Shown here in pieces: positions 54,441-63,879 of a stretch of DNA of 64,000 bases. Where the stretch lies: NCBI RefSeq assembly GCF_023241715.1, contig NZ_JALQCW010000032.1:62001-126000 (forward strand). Direction: 5' to 3'. The stretch comes from Pseudomonas morbosilactucae. Its GTDB lineage: Bacteria; Pseudomonadota; Gammaproteobacteria; Pseudomonadales; Pseudomonadaceae. The notes beneath the pieces were generated by a model. It was not told the origin of the DNA, ran no database searches, and saw only the letters and a list, made by a program, of their open reading frames with translations. The translations under genes were made by a program, and so were the position numbers. Each line of letters opens with the position of its first letter. The stretch's first letter is position 1.

Positions 54441-56585
54441 TCAGAACAACAGGCCCTGGCTGGCCTTTTCCAGCAACAGCGCCGGTGGGGCAAAACGCTG
54501 GCCATATTGCTCGGCCAAATACTGCGCGCGCGCGATGAAGTCCTTGAGCCCGTACTGATTGATGAACTGCAAGGCGCCCCCGGTCCAGGCGGCAAAGCCG
54601 ATGCCGAGGATCGAACCGATATTGGCGTCGGCCGTCGACTGCAACACCCCCTCCTCCAGGCAGCGCACGGTTTCAATGGCCTGCACGAACAGCAGCCGGT
54701 CCCGTACATCTTGGGGCGGGATCTGCGCATCGGCCTGGTAAAAGCGCGTGCGCAAGGTTGGCCACAGGTGTTTCTGGCCTGGCGCCGGGTAATCGTAGAA
54801 GCCAGCGCCCGCGGCTTTACCGGGCCGCTGGTACTCATGGACCAGCGCATCGATCACCGCAAAGGCCGGGTGACGGGTGGCCTCCTTGCCTTCGGCATGC
54901 AGGTCCTTGGTCGTCTGCTCGCGGATATGGCTCATCAGGCTCAGCGACACCTCATCGGAAATCGCCAAGGGGCCGACGGGCATGCCAGCCTTGCGCGCCT
55001 CGGTCTCGATCATCGGCGCTGCAATTCCCTCGCCCAGCATGGCGATGCCTTCATTGGTAAAGGTGCCGAACACCCGTGAGGTGAAGAAACCACGGCGGTC
55101 GTTGACCACGATCGGCGTCTTGTTGATCTGCCGGACAAAGTCGAAGCCCCGGGCCAGGGTCGCGTCGCTGGTCTGGGCGCCCTTGATGATTTCCACCAGG
55201 GGCATTTTTTCCACAGGGCTGAAGAAGTGCAGGCCGATGAACTTGTCGGGGTTGGGCACCGCCGTCGCCAGGCCGGTAATGGGCAGGGTCGACGTATTGG
55301 AGGCCATGACCGCCTCCGCGCCTACCACCTCCCGTGCGGCCGCCGAAACCTTGGCCTTGAGCGCCCGGTCCTCGAACACCGCTTCGATGATCAGGTCGCA
55401 ACCCGCCAGGTCCGCATCGTCCTCGCTGCAGTGAATGCGAGCCAGGGTCGTTTCGCGCTGCGCTTGGTTCAACTGGCCACGGGCGACTTGCTTGTCCAGC
55501 AGGGCCGCCGAATGCGCCTTGCCCTTCTCGGCCGCCGCCAGGCTGATGTCTTTGAGCACCACCTCAACACCGGCCACGGCGCTGACATGGGCGATCCCCG
55601 CGCCCATCATGCCGGCACCCAGCACCCCGACCTTTTTCGTCACATAAGGCGCCACGCCCTGGGGACGAGAACTGCCGGCATTGACCTGATTGAGCTGGAA
55701 CCAGAAGGCACCGATCATGTTCTTCGCCACCTGGCCCGTGACCAGTTCGGTGAAGTAGCGGGCCTCAATCAACTGCGCGGTGTCGAAGTCCACCTGAGCC
55801 CCCTCCACCGCCGCGCAGAGGATCTTCTCCGGTGCCGGAAAGCAGCCCTGGGTTTTGGCCCGCAGGATCGACGGCGCAATGGCCAGCATCTGGGCAACTT
55901 TCGGCTGGGCAGGCGTACCGCCGGGGATCTGATAACCCTTGATGTCCCAAGGCTGTCTGGCCTGGGGATTGGCCAGGATCCAGGCCCGCGCCTGATCCAG
56001 CAACGCTGGGCGATCCGCCGCCAACTCATCGATCAAGCCGGCCTGCAGCGCCTGCTGCGCCCGTACCTTCCGGCCCTCCAGCAGATAAGGCAGGGCCTTT
56101 TCCAGCCCCAGCAAACGCACCATGCGCACCACACCGCCGCCGCCCGGCAACAACCCCAGGGTGACTTCCGGCAGCCCGATTCGCAGCCCGCTGTCGTCCA
56201 GGGCGATTCGGTGATGACAGGCCAGACAGATTTCCCAACCACCACCCAGGGCCGTGCCATTGATCGCCGCCACCACCGGCTTGCCGAAGGTTTCTAGGGT
56301 GCGCAACTGGCCCTTGAGGTCCAGCACATGGTCGTAGAACGCACGGGCCTCGGGCTTGCCCACCTTGATCAATTCATTGAGGTCGCCGCCGGCAAAGAAA
56401 GTCTTTTTCGCCGAGGTAATGATCACCCCGGCAATCGACGCCTGTTCGGCCTGTAGCCGCGCCAGCGTGGCGGCCATGGCGTCGCGGTACACGGCATTCA
56501 TGGTGTTGGCGCTCTGGCCCGGCATATCGAGGGTCAGCACCACGATCTGGTCCTGGCCTTTTTCGTAACGGATGGCTGCGGTCAT
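54441..56585 (-). CDS. Multifunctional enoyl-CoA hydratase / 3-hydroxyacyl-CoA dehydrogenase (FadB/FadJ-like)
   Basis: The 714-residue protein has an N-terminal crotonase domain ([51 protein letters not shown]) and an NAD-binding dehydrogenase domain ([36 protein letters not shown]) plus a C-terminal helical domain with [17 protein letters not shown]. It performs the hydration and oxidation steps of fatty acid beta-oxidation. The gene starts 24 bases after the thiolase stop, forming an operon. Comparable pairs occur in other pseudomonads outside the main fadBA operon. Confidence 0.94.
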   Translation of the reverse strand: MTAAIRYEKGQDQIVVLTLDMPGQSANTMNAVYRDAMAATLARLQAEQASIAGVIITSAKKTFFAGGDLNELIKVGKPEARAFYDHVLDLKGQLRTLETFGKPVVAAINGTALGGGWEICLACHHRIALDDSGLRIGLPEVTLGLLPGGGGVVRMVRLLGLEKALPYLLEGRKVRAQQALQAGLIDELAADRPALLDQARAWILANPQARQPWDIKGYQIPGGTPAQPKVAQMLAIAPSILRAKTQGCFPAPEKILCAAVEGAQVDFDTAQLIEARYFTELVTGQVAKNMIGAFWFQLNQVNAGSSRPQGVAPYVTKKVGVLGAGMMGAGIAHVSAVAGVEVVLKDISLAAAEKGKAHSAALLDKQVARGQLNQAQRETTLARIHCSEDDADLAGCDLIIEAVFEDRALKAKVSAAAREVVGAEAVMASNTSTLPITGLATAVPNPDKFIGLHFFSPVEKMPLVEIIKGAQTSDATLARGFDFVRQINKTPIVVNDRRGFFTSRVFGTFTNEGIAMLGEGIAAPMIETEARKAGMPVGPLAISDEVSLSLMSHIREQTTKDLHAEGKEATRHPAFAVIDALVHEYQRPGKAAGAGFYDYPAPGQKHLWPTLRTRFYQADAQIPPQDVRDRLLFVQAIETVRCLEEGVLQSTADANIGSILGIGFAAWTGGALQFINQYGLKDFIARAQYLAEQYGQRFAPPALLLEKASQGLLF

Positions 56586-56609
56586 GACAAAGGTCCTTGA
56601 AGTCGGGGC

Positions 56610-57814
56610 TCAGAGGCGTTCGAGAATGGTGGCGATGCCCATGCCGCCGCCGACACAGAGGGTCGCCAGGCCATAGCGCTGCTGGCGGACTTCCAGTTCG
56701 TCGAGCAGGGTGCCGAGGATCGCGCAACCGGTGGCGCCCAAGGGGTGGCCCATGGCGATGGAACCGCCATTGACGTTGACCCGGGCCGGTCGATGGCCAT
56801 GTCCTTGATGAACTTGAGCACCACCGAGGCAAAGGCTTCGTTGACCTCGAACAAGTCGATGTCCTCGACCCTCAATCCAGCCTTGGCCAAGGCCTTGCGC
56901 GTGGCGGGCGCAGGGCCGGTGAGCATGATGGTCGGGTCGGTGCTGGTCACCGCCGTGGCTACGATCCGTGCCCGCGGCTTGAGCCCCAGTTCGCGGCCCT
57001 TGGCTTCGGAACCGATCAGCATCAGGGCCGCACCATCGACGATCCCAGAACTGTTGCCCGGGGTGTGCACATGGTCGATGCGCTCGACATGGCTGTAGAC
57101 CCGCAACGCGGTGGCGTCGAAACCCATGTGCCCGATCATCTCGAAACTCGGCTTGAGCTTGCCCAGGCCTTCAAGGGAGCTGTCAGCGCGAATGAACTCA
57201 TCATGGTCCAGCAACACCAAGCCATTCTGGTCCCGCACCGCCACCAGGGACTTACTGAACGCGCCTGCGGCCCGCGCACGGGCGGCTTTGTGCTGGGAAT
57301 GCAGGGCAAAGCTATCGACGTCTTCGCGGCTGAAGCCTTCCAGGGTGGCAATCAGGTCGGCGCCGATGCCCTGGGGCGTGAAGTGGCTGTGCAGATTGGT
57401 CTGCGGGTCCAGCACCCAGGCACCGCCGTCGCTGCCCATGGGCACCCGTGACATCGACTCGACGCCCCCGACCACCACCAGTTCCTCGAACCCGGAGCGC
57501 ACCTTCATTGCTCCGAGGTTGACCGCCTCCAGCCCCGACGCGCAGAAACGGTTGATCTGCACCCCAGCCACGCTGACATCCCAATCAGCCACCAGCGCTG
57601 CGGTCTTGGCGATGTCCGCCCCTTGGTCGCCCACCGGGGTCACGCAGCCCAGGACGATGTCGTCCACCTGGCTGGTATCGAGGTCGGTGCGCTGCTGCAA
57701 CGCGCCGAGCAGGCCGGCCACCAGGTTCACCGGTTTGACGCCGTGCAAGGCGCCATCGGCCTTGCCTTTGCCACGGGGGGTGCGTAACGCATCGAATATC
57801 AACGCTTGGGTCAT
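56610..57814 (-). pseudogene. Acetyl-CoA C-acyltransferase (thiolase) with one-base frameshift
   Basis: The frame starts [21 protein letters not shown] at 57814 and has the first active-site Cys in [13 protein letters not shown]. After [11 protein letters not shown] near 56788 it shifts. Restoring one C (ATCGACCCGGCC for ATCGACCGGCC) gives [22 protein letters not shown], then [15 protein letters not shown] with the second Cys, ending at 56610 with 401 residues. As written, the C-terminal 60 residues are out of frame and the protein would lack the catalytic His and Cys. It is an operon partner of the fadB-like gene. Confidence 0.9.
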
Positions 57815-58213
57815 GACGTCCTCGAACCGCTGTGCAGGGGGGGAAAGGCGAGTCGTCACTTTTGAGCGCGAGCGCCGTGGATTCAATGACCGATACGCTC
57901 AGTGGCCTTGACGGTCACGCTCAGACGAACGGTAGCCGGCTAACAGATCCCTGCGCGGCACTCGGCAAAGTGTCTAGCCAAAGGCTGGCCAAGAAGGTGG
58001 CAATAGGCCTCATGCCTTTTTAAGCAGTTAGATTTATAAATTCATATGAAATGGATCTAAGCCAGAGGATACAAGGCCCCTAAGGTAGAAAGGCGGCATG
58101 TTGGAAAGAGTTTTTATGGGGAACGCGTAAGAAAAAGGACACATGGGCGGCTCATAGTGAAGTAGAGCGACATGAATCAGATGCTCAGGAATAACAACAA
58201 AAGGCACTCAGCC
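57815..58213. other. Intergenic region upstream of the thiolase operon and small membrane gene
   Basis: About 400 bases of divergent promoter space. I see no gene; a short frame at 57832-58023 has no ribosome site. No clear PsrA-type palindrome was found. Confidence 0.5.
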
Positions 58214-58309
58214 ATGTTTAAACATTCGAAAGTACGTCAGGCGGGGCTCATTCTTTTTGCAACCACACTGCTGCTGATCTTGCCCAATCTCACCAAGGTG
58301 ATTGGCTAG
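58214..58309 (+). CDS. Small single-span membrane protein
   Basis: A 31-residue frame, MFKHSKVRQAGLILFATTLLLILPNLTKVIG, split here as a basic start (MFKHSKVRQ) and one hydrophobic helix (AGLILFATTLLLILPNL). AAAAGG lies upstream. An in-frame ATG at 58172 would give 45 residues. It is too short for routine gene calls. The charge and helix pattern is that of an inner-membrane miniprotein. Confidence 0.6.
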   Translation: MFKHSKVRQAGLILFATTLLLILPNLTKVIG

Positions 58310-58414
58310 GGCCTGGCAGGTCTTGCATCCACTTCGGCAACTTTTTACCCCGGCCAACTACCGGGGTACGGACTTGTGTGCCAGTCTTCCTGCACCATCG
58401 AACGGGGAAGATTC

Positions 58415-58864
58415 ATGCGCCATTGGCTTGCACTCGCAGCACTCTGCAGCTGCCTCACCGCCCAGGCGGGCATCGTTGACGTCAACCGTGCAGTGGACGA
58501 GATCAATGATGGCGCGCTGATCCTGGACTTGCGCAACAACAGCGACTTTGCCGCCGGCAACGTGCACAACTCACTGCAGGTCGACCTTGAACTGGAGGAC
58601 GGCACCGGCATCAGCGCCGAGGGCCTGGCCTACCAGTTGCGCAAGATGGTGCTGGACCCCAACGCCACGGTGGTCATCTACAGCGACACCAACCAGCACG
58701 CCCTCGAGGCCGAAGACACCCTGATCAAACATGGCTACTTCGGTATCGTCAACGGCGGCAACTACGAAGAGTTGCGAGACGCCCTGTTCGATCACGTCTC
58801 CCAACCCATTGATGTGCTGCCAGGCGACGAACCCACCGACGACGATGTGACGGCGATCAATTGA
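58415..58864 (+). CDS. Periplasmic rhodanese-like protein without the catalytic Cys
   Basis: The 149-residue precursor begins MRHWLALAALCSCLTAQAG, a signal peptide. The rest has a rhodanese fold: VDEINDGALILDLRNNSDFAAGNVHNSLQVDL and VVIYSDTNQHALEAEDTLIKHGY. The active-site loop that normally starts with Cys after the tyrosine reads YSDTNQ, so sulfur transfer is unlikely. Its stop overlaps the start of the cytochrome gene, so the two are translationally coupled. Confidence 0.8.
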   Translation: MRHWLALAALCSCLTAQAGIVDVNRAVDEINDGALILDLRNNSDFAAGNVHNSLQVDLELEDGTGISAEGLAYQLRKMVLDPNATVVIYSDTNQHALEAEDTLIKHGYFGIVNGGNYEELRDALFDHVSQPIDVLPGDEPTDDDVTAIN

Positions 58865-59670
58865 AACCTCTACTTTTCTGCACAGCCCTGCTCCTCAGCC
58901 CTTCCCTGTCAGCCGCGCAACTGGTCATCGACCTAGGGGCCGGCAGCCGTACCTGGCAGACCGAAGAACTGCTCAAGCACCCCGAAGCCCGGACCATCAG
59001 CATCAAGGATGACGTCTCCTACAAACGCGACATGCAATATCGCGCGGTGCCGATCGCCGTCTTGCTCAATGGGATCAAGGCAGAAGACCATCTGCAGGCG
59101 GTTGCCCTGGACGGCTTTGCCGCCGAACTCAGCGCCGGGCCACTGCTCAATCGCCAAGGCGCACAAGCCTGGCTGGCGATTGAAGACCCGGCCCAGCCCT
59201 GGCCGGCACTCGGTGAAGGCAAACACAGCGCAGGGCCGTTCTACCTGGTCTGGAGCAACCCCCAGGCCGGGCACATCAGCCCCGAACAATGGCCCTTCGA
59301 GGTCGCCAGCATCAAGCGCCTGGCGCCGGTGGCCGAACGCTTCCCGGCACTGCGCCCGGCCCCGCAACTGGCGGCCGACGATCCGGTGAACCTGGGCTTT
59401 GCACTGTTTCAGAAAAACTGCCTGGCCTGCCATCGCCTCAATGGCGCAGGCGACTCGCAATTCGGCCCGGACCTGAACATCCCCTACAGCCCCACCGAGT
59501 ACTTCGGCGGCGACTTCCTCAAGCGCTACATCCGCGACCCACAGAGCCTGCGCCGCTGGCCCCAGGCGAAGATGCCAGGGTTCTCCAGCAGCGTGCTGAC
59601 CGACCCTGAACTGGACCGGCTGGTGGCGTACCTGAAGCACATGGCAGGGCGCAAACAAAGCGCCCCGTAG
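58861..59670 (+). CDS. Periplasmic cytochrome c with an N-terminal molybdopterin-oxidoreductase-like domain
   Basis: The 269-residue precursor starts at a TTG overlapping the upstream stop and has the signal peptide KPLLFCTALLLSPSLSAAQ. Residues about 20-160 resemble the substrate-free sulfite-oxidase-like fold (SIKDDVSYKRDMQYRAVPIAVLL...; GPFYLVWSNPQ). The C-terminal domain is a monohaem cytochrome c with CLACH and axial Met in KMPGFSSS. It likely transfers electrons in the periplasm; partners are unknown. Confidence 0.8.
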   Translation: MKPLLFCTALLLSPSLSAAQLVIDLGAGSRTWQTEELLKHPEARTISIKDDVSYKRDMQYRAVPIAVLLNGIKAEDHLQAVALDGFAAELSAGPLLNRQGAQAWLAIEDPAQPWPALGEGKHSAGPFYLVWSNPQAGHISPEQWPFEVASIKRLAPVAERFPALRPAPQLAADDPVNLGFALFQKNCLACHRLNGAGDSQFGPDLNIPYSPTEYFGGDFLKRYIRDPQSLRRWPQAKMPGFSSSVLTDPELDRLVAYLKHMAGRKQSAP

Positions 59671-59695
59671 CTCGGCCGTTCGTTACGCAAGCAGC

Positions 59696-60493
59696 TTACT
59701 GGCGCTGCACCGCAATGGCTGGCGCCACCCGCACCTTGGCGTGCATCTGCTCGCCCCCGCCGCCGCGCCGCATGCCCCGCACCGGGCAGGCATCCAGGTA
59801 ATCCAGGCCCACCGCCAGCTTCAAGTGGCGCTCAGGCCGGGCCAGTTCGTTGGTCACGTCAAAGCTGTACCAAGCGTCGTCCAGCCAGGCTTCCGCCCAG
59901 GCGTGGCTGGCCAGGTGTTCACTGTTTTCGCTGTACAGGTAACCCGAGACGAACCGGGCGGGAATGCCCAGGCTGCGGGCGCAGGCGAGAAAGGCATGGG
60001 TATGGTCCTGGCACACCCCGGCACCGCCGGCAAAGGCTTCGGCGGCGCTGGTTTCAATCTCGGTGGAGCCCGGCTGGTAAACCATGTGCTGGTTCAACCC
60101 ATGCATCAAGTCGATCAACCCGGTGCGGTCCCGACGCTGGCGGCACTGCTGCTCGGCAAAGGCGCGCAACGCTGGGTCAGCCTCGGTCAGGCGAGTGAAG
60201 CGCAGGAAAGGCAACGCCGATCGATCTTCGTGTTCAGCCTCGCGCAACTCGTCGATGTCCACTTGGCCGCGGGCACCGATGATGATCGCTTCATGGGGTT
60301 CGTCCACCGTCAGCACATGGAAGATATTGCCGAAGGGATCGATCTGCGCACGCACCGGGCGCGGCAAGTCCAGTTGCCAACTGAGCACGTGCTGACGCTC
60401 GCTGTCATGGGGCGTCAAGCGCAGGTACTGGATGCTGGCGCGCACCTGGTCTTCATAGTGATAGGCGGTTTCATGGCTGATGGAGAGTCTCAT
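59696..60493 (-). CDS. Transglutaminase family protein
   Basis: The 265-residue protein starts MRLSISHETAYHYEDQVRASIQYLRLTPHDSERQ and has a complete papain-like triad: Cys in GAGVCQDHTHAFLACARSLGIPARFVSGY, His in ASHAWAEAWL, Asp in SFDVTNEL. It forms an operon with the alpha-E and ATP-grasp genes (four-base overlap with the alpha-E gene). Comparative genomics links this trio to a peptide synthesis and processing pathway, the transglutaminase acting as peptidase or cross-linker. Confidence 0.92.
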   Translation of the reverse strand: MRLSISHETAYHYEDQVRASIQYLRLTPHDSERQHVLSWQLDLPRPVRAQIDPFGNIFHVLTVDEPHEAIIIGARGQVDIDELREAEHEDRSALPFLRFTRLTEADPALRAFAEQQCRQRRDRTGLIDLMHGLNQHMVYQPGSTEIETSAAEAFAGGAGVCQDHTHAFLACARSLGIPARFVSGYLYSENSEHLASHAWAEAWLDDAWYSFDVTNELARPERHLKLAVGLDYLDACPVRGMRRGGGGEQMHAKVRVAPAIAVQRQ

Positions 60494-61440
60494 ACTGCCT
60501 CCAGGTACGACGTGTAGATGGCGTTGCCCAACTGGCGCACCAGTGGGATGAATTCGGTGAGCCAGGCGTGCAAGCCTTCGTCGAGAATCTCGTGGATGCC
60601 GGTGTAACGCAGGCGTGCGTCCAGTTCCGCTGCCAGGCGCTGGGCCGGGCGACCGTTGGCTCCGGGCAGGCTGCCAAGGATCTGGTCGATTTCCTCGGTG
60701 CAGGCGCGCAGGGAGCGCGGCACATCGGCGCGCAACAGCAGCAGCTCGGCGACCTGCCGTGAGCCCGGGGCATCGCGGTAGATCTCGGTGTAGGCCTCGA
60801 AGGACGACAGGGCTCGCAGCAAGGCGCTCCACTGGTAATAGGCATGGGCGGTGCCATCGCTGACCACGTCGGCCTGGTCGCCGGCCATTTCATAACGGGC
60901 ATCGAGCAGACGCAGGGTGTTGTCGGCGCGCTCGATAAAGGTCCCCAGGCGAATGAAGCGAAAGGCGTCGTTGCGCATGATGGTGCCGTAGGTGGCCCCG
61001 CGAAACAGGTGGGAGCGCTCCTTGATCCACTCGCAGAAACGGCTCATGCCATAGCGGCTCAGGCCCTGCTCGGCGATGCCGCGAATCTCCAGCCAGGTGG
61101 CGTTGATGTTTTCCCACATGTCGGCGGTGATTCGCCCGCGCACCGCATGGGCACTGGCGCGGGCCGAGCCCAGGCAGCTGTAGATGCTGGCCGGGTTGGC
61201 GGCATCCAGGGCAAAAAAGTGCAACAGGCGCTCGGCGTGCAGCTCGCCGTGGCGTTCCAGGTAATCATCCAGGGTGCCGGTAATCAGCAGCGGCATGGCC
61301 AGTTCGTGCAGGCCGTCACCGCGCCCATCCTGGGGCATCAGCGACAGCGAATAACTGACGTCGAGCATCCGCGCGAGGTTTTCCGCCCGCTCCAGATACC
61401 GCGACATCCAATACAAATCCGAGGCAGTTCTACTCAACAT
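60490..61440 (-). CDS. Alpha-E domain-containing protein
   Basis: The 316-residue, mostly helical protein begins MLSRTASDLYWMSRYLERAENLARMLDVSYSLSLMP, the start of the alpha-E family (DUF403), with LGTFIERADNTLRLLDARYEM in the middle. The conserved ERAENL/ERADN helices are typical. Its biochemical role is unknown, but it always accompanies circularly permuted ATP-grasp proteins and transglutaminases. It is 11 bases downstream of the ATP-grasp gene. Confidence 0.92.
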   Translation of the reverse strand: MLSRTASDLYWMSRYLERAENLARMLDVSYSLSLMPQDGRGDGLHELAMPLLITGTLDDYLERHGELHAERLLHFFALDAANPASIYSCLGSARASAHAVRGRITADMWENINATWLEIRGIAEQGLSRYGMSRFCEWIKERSHLFRGATYGTIMRNDAFRFIRLGTFIERADNTLRLLDARYEMAGDQADVVSDGTAHAYYQWSALLRALSSFEAYTEIYRDAPGSRQVAELLLLRADVPRSLRACTEEIDQILGSLPGANGRPAQRLAAELDARLRYTGIHEILDEGLHAWLTEFIPLVRQLGNAIYTSYLEAV

Positions 61441-61451
61441 GACAGGCTTCC

Positions 61452-62861
61452 TTAATCCTCGACCACCCAGGTGTCCTTGGTTCCGCCGCCCTGGGAGGAA
61501 TTCACCACCAGGGAGCCTTCACGCAGGGCCACACGGGTGAGACCACCCGGCACCACACGGGTTTCCCGGCCAGACAAGACAAAGGGCCGCAAATCGATAT
61601 GGCGCGGGGCAATACCGTTCTCGACAAAGGTCGGGCAGGTGGACAGGGACAGGGTCGGCTGAGCGATATAGGCATGGGGCTTGGCCTTGATCCGCTCGCG
61701 GAAGGCTTCGATCTCCGCGGTGGTGGCCGCTGGGCCCACGAGCATGCCGTAGCCGCCCGAGCCTTGGGTTTCCTTGACCACCAGCTCCGGCAGGTGGGCC
61801 AGCACATGGGACAGCTCGGAGGGGTTGCGGCATTGCCAGGTGGGCACGTTTTTCAGGATCGGCTCTTCATCCAGGTAGAAACGGATCATCTCGGTGACAA
61901 AGGGGTACACCGACTTGTCATCGGCGACCCCGGTGCCAATGGCGTTGGCCAGCACCACATTGCCCGAGCGGTAGGCCGACAACAGCCCGGGCACGCCCAG
62001 CATCGATTGTGGGTTGAAGGCCAGGGGATCTAGGAAGGCATCGTCGAGGCGGCGGTAGATCACATCCACCGCCTTGGGCCCGTCGGTGGTGCGCATGAAC
62101 ACCCGCTCATCCCGCACAAACAGGTCGGCGCCCTCCACCAGCTCGACGCCCATTTCACGGGCCAGGAACGCATGTTCGAAGAACGCGCTGTTGAAACGCC
62201 CGGGGGTCAGCACCACCACGCTGGGGTTATCCAGGGGGCTGGAGCTTTTCAGGGTGTCGAGCAACAGGTTGGGGTAATGGTCGATTGGTGCGATGCGCTG
62301 GGCGGCGAACAGCTCGGGGAACAGACGCATCATCATCTTGCGGTCTTCGAGCATGTAGCTCACGCCGCTGGGGGTGCGCAGGTTGTCTTCGAGCACGTAA
62401 TAGGTGCCGTCGCCATCGCGTACCAGGTCAACGCCCGAAATATGCGAGTAGATGTCGCGGTGCAGGTTCAGGCCCTGCATCGCCAGCTGGTACTGCTCGT
62501 TGGCCAGCACCTGCTCGGCGGGGATGATCCCGGCTTTGATAATGCGTTGCTGGTGGTAGAGGTCGGCGAGAAACATGTTCAGCGCCTTGACCCGCTGGAT
62601 GCAGCCACGCTCGACAATCCGCCACTCGCTGGCGGGGATGCTGCGAGGGATGGTGTCGAACGGGATCAGCCGCTCGGTGCCCTGCTCATCGCCATAGAGC
62701 GTGAAGGTGATGCCTGCACGATGAAAGAGCAGGTCGGCCTCACGCCGGCGCTGCGCCAGGAGCTCGTCGGGCGTGCTTGCCAGCCAACGGGCGAACTCCC
62801 GGTAATGCGGGCGAACCACGCCGCCGGAATCGTACATCTCGTCATAAAAGGTGCGGATCAT
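61452..62861 (-). CDS. Circularly permuted type 2 ATP-grasp protein
   Basis: The 469-residue protein begins MIRTFYDEMYDSGGVVRPHYREFARWL and carries HRDIYSHISGVDLVRDGDGTYYVLEDNLRTPSGVSYMLEDR, PELVVKETQGSGGYGMLVGP and a C-terminal LVVNSSQGGGTKDTWVVED. It matches the permuted ATP-grasp enzymes predicted to form amide bonds. It is the first gene of the ATP-grasp - alpha-E - transglutaminase operon. Confidence 0.93.
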   Translation of the reverse strand: MIRTFYDEMYDSGGVVRPHYREFARWLASTPDELLAQRRREADLLFHRAGITFTLYGDEQGTERLIPFDTIPRSIPASEWRIVERGCIQRVKALNMFLADLYHQQRIIKAGIIPAEQVLANEQYQLAMQGLNLHRDIYSHISGVDLVRDGDGTYYVLEDNLRTPSGVSYMLEDRKMMMRLFPELFAAQRIAPIDHYPNLLLDTLKSSSPLDNPSVVVLTPGRFNSAFFEHAFLAREMGVELVEGADLFVRDERVFMRTTDGPKAVDVIYRRLDDAFLDPLAFNPQSMLGVPGLLSAYRSGNVVLANAIGTGVADDKSVYPFVTEMIRFYLDEEPILKNVPTWQCRNPSELSHVLAHLPELVVKETQGSGGYGMLVGPAATTAEIEAFRERIKAKPHAYIAQPTLSLSTCPTFVENGIAPRHIDLRPFVLSGRETRVVPGGLTRVALREGSLVVNSSQGGGTKDTWVVED

Positions 62862-63227
62862 GCCGTACTCCTTGTCACCCGGACATCTAGGCTTCGCAAG
62901 GCCCGTGCCATCGGCATAAACGCTTTGATATCAGACAGTTGGATAACGTCCCCAAAGGCCACGCACCGGAGCTGTGCAGCAAACTCCCCACGGTGTTCAC
63001 CCATGCTTCATTGCGAAGCAAAGGCCATGGCTATCACCAGCATAGTCAGAGTTGATTTCACTGCCCGGGCAAAGCTGTCGATAATCCGCCCCATCGCGCA
63101 GAAACTTCGTAACCCGAAATAACCGGGCTCGTGCCGCACCTCGAACAGCCAGCCCCCCATGGCTGGCACTGACTTCCCAGGTTGCCCGTTACCCGCCGCG
63201 CCACCGATTTCAACGCTCTTCCCTTTC

Positions 63228-63255
63228 GGCCACCCTAAGCAGGTGGCCTTTTTTT
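63228..63255 (+). terminator. Orphan plus-strand terminator
   Basis: GGCCACC (63228-63234) pairs with GGTGGCC (63242-63248) and seven T follow. No annotated plus-strand gene precedes it. Confidence 0.75.
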
Positions 63256-63264
63256 ACCCCGCAG

Positions 63265-63296
63265 AAACGAAATTGGCCGACCCGAAGGTCAGCCAA
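63265..63296 (-). terminator. Probable terminator of rraB
   Basis: On the minus strand TTGGC-GACC pairs with GGTC-GCCAA around a CTTCG-like loop (63273-63296), followed by a short T-rich tract. It is 29 bases past the rraB stop. Confidence 0.5.
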
Positions 63297-63324
63297 TCAT
63301 CAACAGCACTACCGATCCAAAGGC

Positions 63325-63666
63325 TTACATGGGCCGCCCTCGAACCTCCTGTTTCACGCCCCAACCTTCGATAATTCCACCCAAGGGTTCGACCACTGCC
63401 TCAAAGTCCTGTTCAAAATCCCCGATGCCGCCGTAGGTGGCGTACATCACCTTGCTCAGTTCCAAGTACCAGGCGCCGTCATCACGGGCACTGACCTGGG
63501 CATTCAAGGATTCACCGCGAAATTGTCCTGCCGCCCTGCGCGCCCGCTCCTCATCCGGGAAAATGGCGTAGAACTCGATGGGATGGAATCGTGAAAAGTC
63601 GAAGCCGCCTTCTTTCATGCGGCGCAGCACGTTGCTGCTGATGTCTTCTTGATGGGCTGTGCTCAT
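63325..63666 (-). CDS. rraB: Ribonuclease E inhibitor RraB-like
   Basis: The 113-residue protein starts MSTAHQEDISSNVLRRMKEGGFDFSRFHPIEFYAIFPDEERARRAAGQF and continues SARDDGAWYLELSKVMYATYGGIGDFEQDFEAVVEPLGGIIEGWGV. The order (helix, IEFYAIFPDE strand, then W-x-L-x-x-S-K-x-M, then a GGxxxGWGV end) matches RraB, which inhibits RNase E. GGAGG precedes the ATG. It pairs functionally with the rraA-like gene at 13888. Confidence 0.88.
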   Translation of the reverse strand: MSTAHQEDISSNVLRRMKEGGFDFSRFHPIEFYAIFPDEERARRAAGQFRGESLNAQVSARDDGAWYLELSKVMYATYGGIGDFEQDFEAVVEPLGGIIEGWGVKQEVRGRPM

Positions 63667-63879
63667 GAAACGTCCTCCTAAAACCGATGGATAGACTTTC
63701 CGTACTCCCTTGCCTGCAACCGAACGGTGCAGGCAATACGGCGAGAACATCGCCGCCAGGAAACAAGCATGTCGCTGAGAAGATCAGAGGTTAGCGATGG
63801 GTTCGCTGATCTCGTTCGCAGATTAGCGCCAAGAATGGGGCGCTGCCAAGAACTGCTTTGAGGCCAACAAGAGAAGTGA

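Larger units (their letters stand above)
62862..63324. other. Intergenic region with an orphan plus-strand terminator
   Basis: About 460 bases with no supported protein gene. A strong terminator at 63228-63255 reads on the plus strand, although no plus-strand gene lies upstream; a small hairpin (GCCAGCC/GGCTGGC) occurs near 63140-63170. A small RNA ending there is possible. Confidence 0.45.

Noticed and set aside
63120..63200. TGGCAC...TTGC tested as a sigma54 promoter for the putative small RNA
   Set aside because: The distance between the GG and GC elements is 19 rather than 12 bases.
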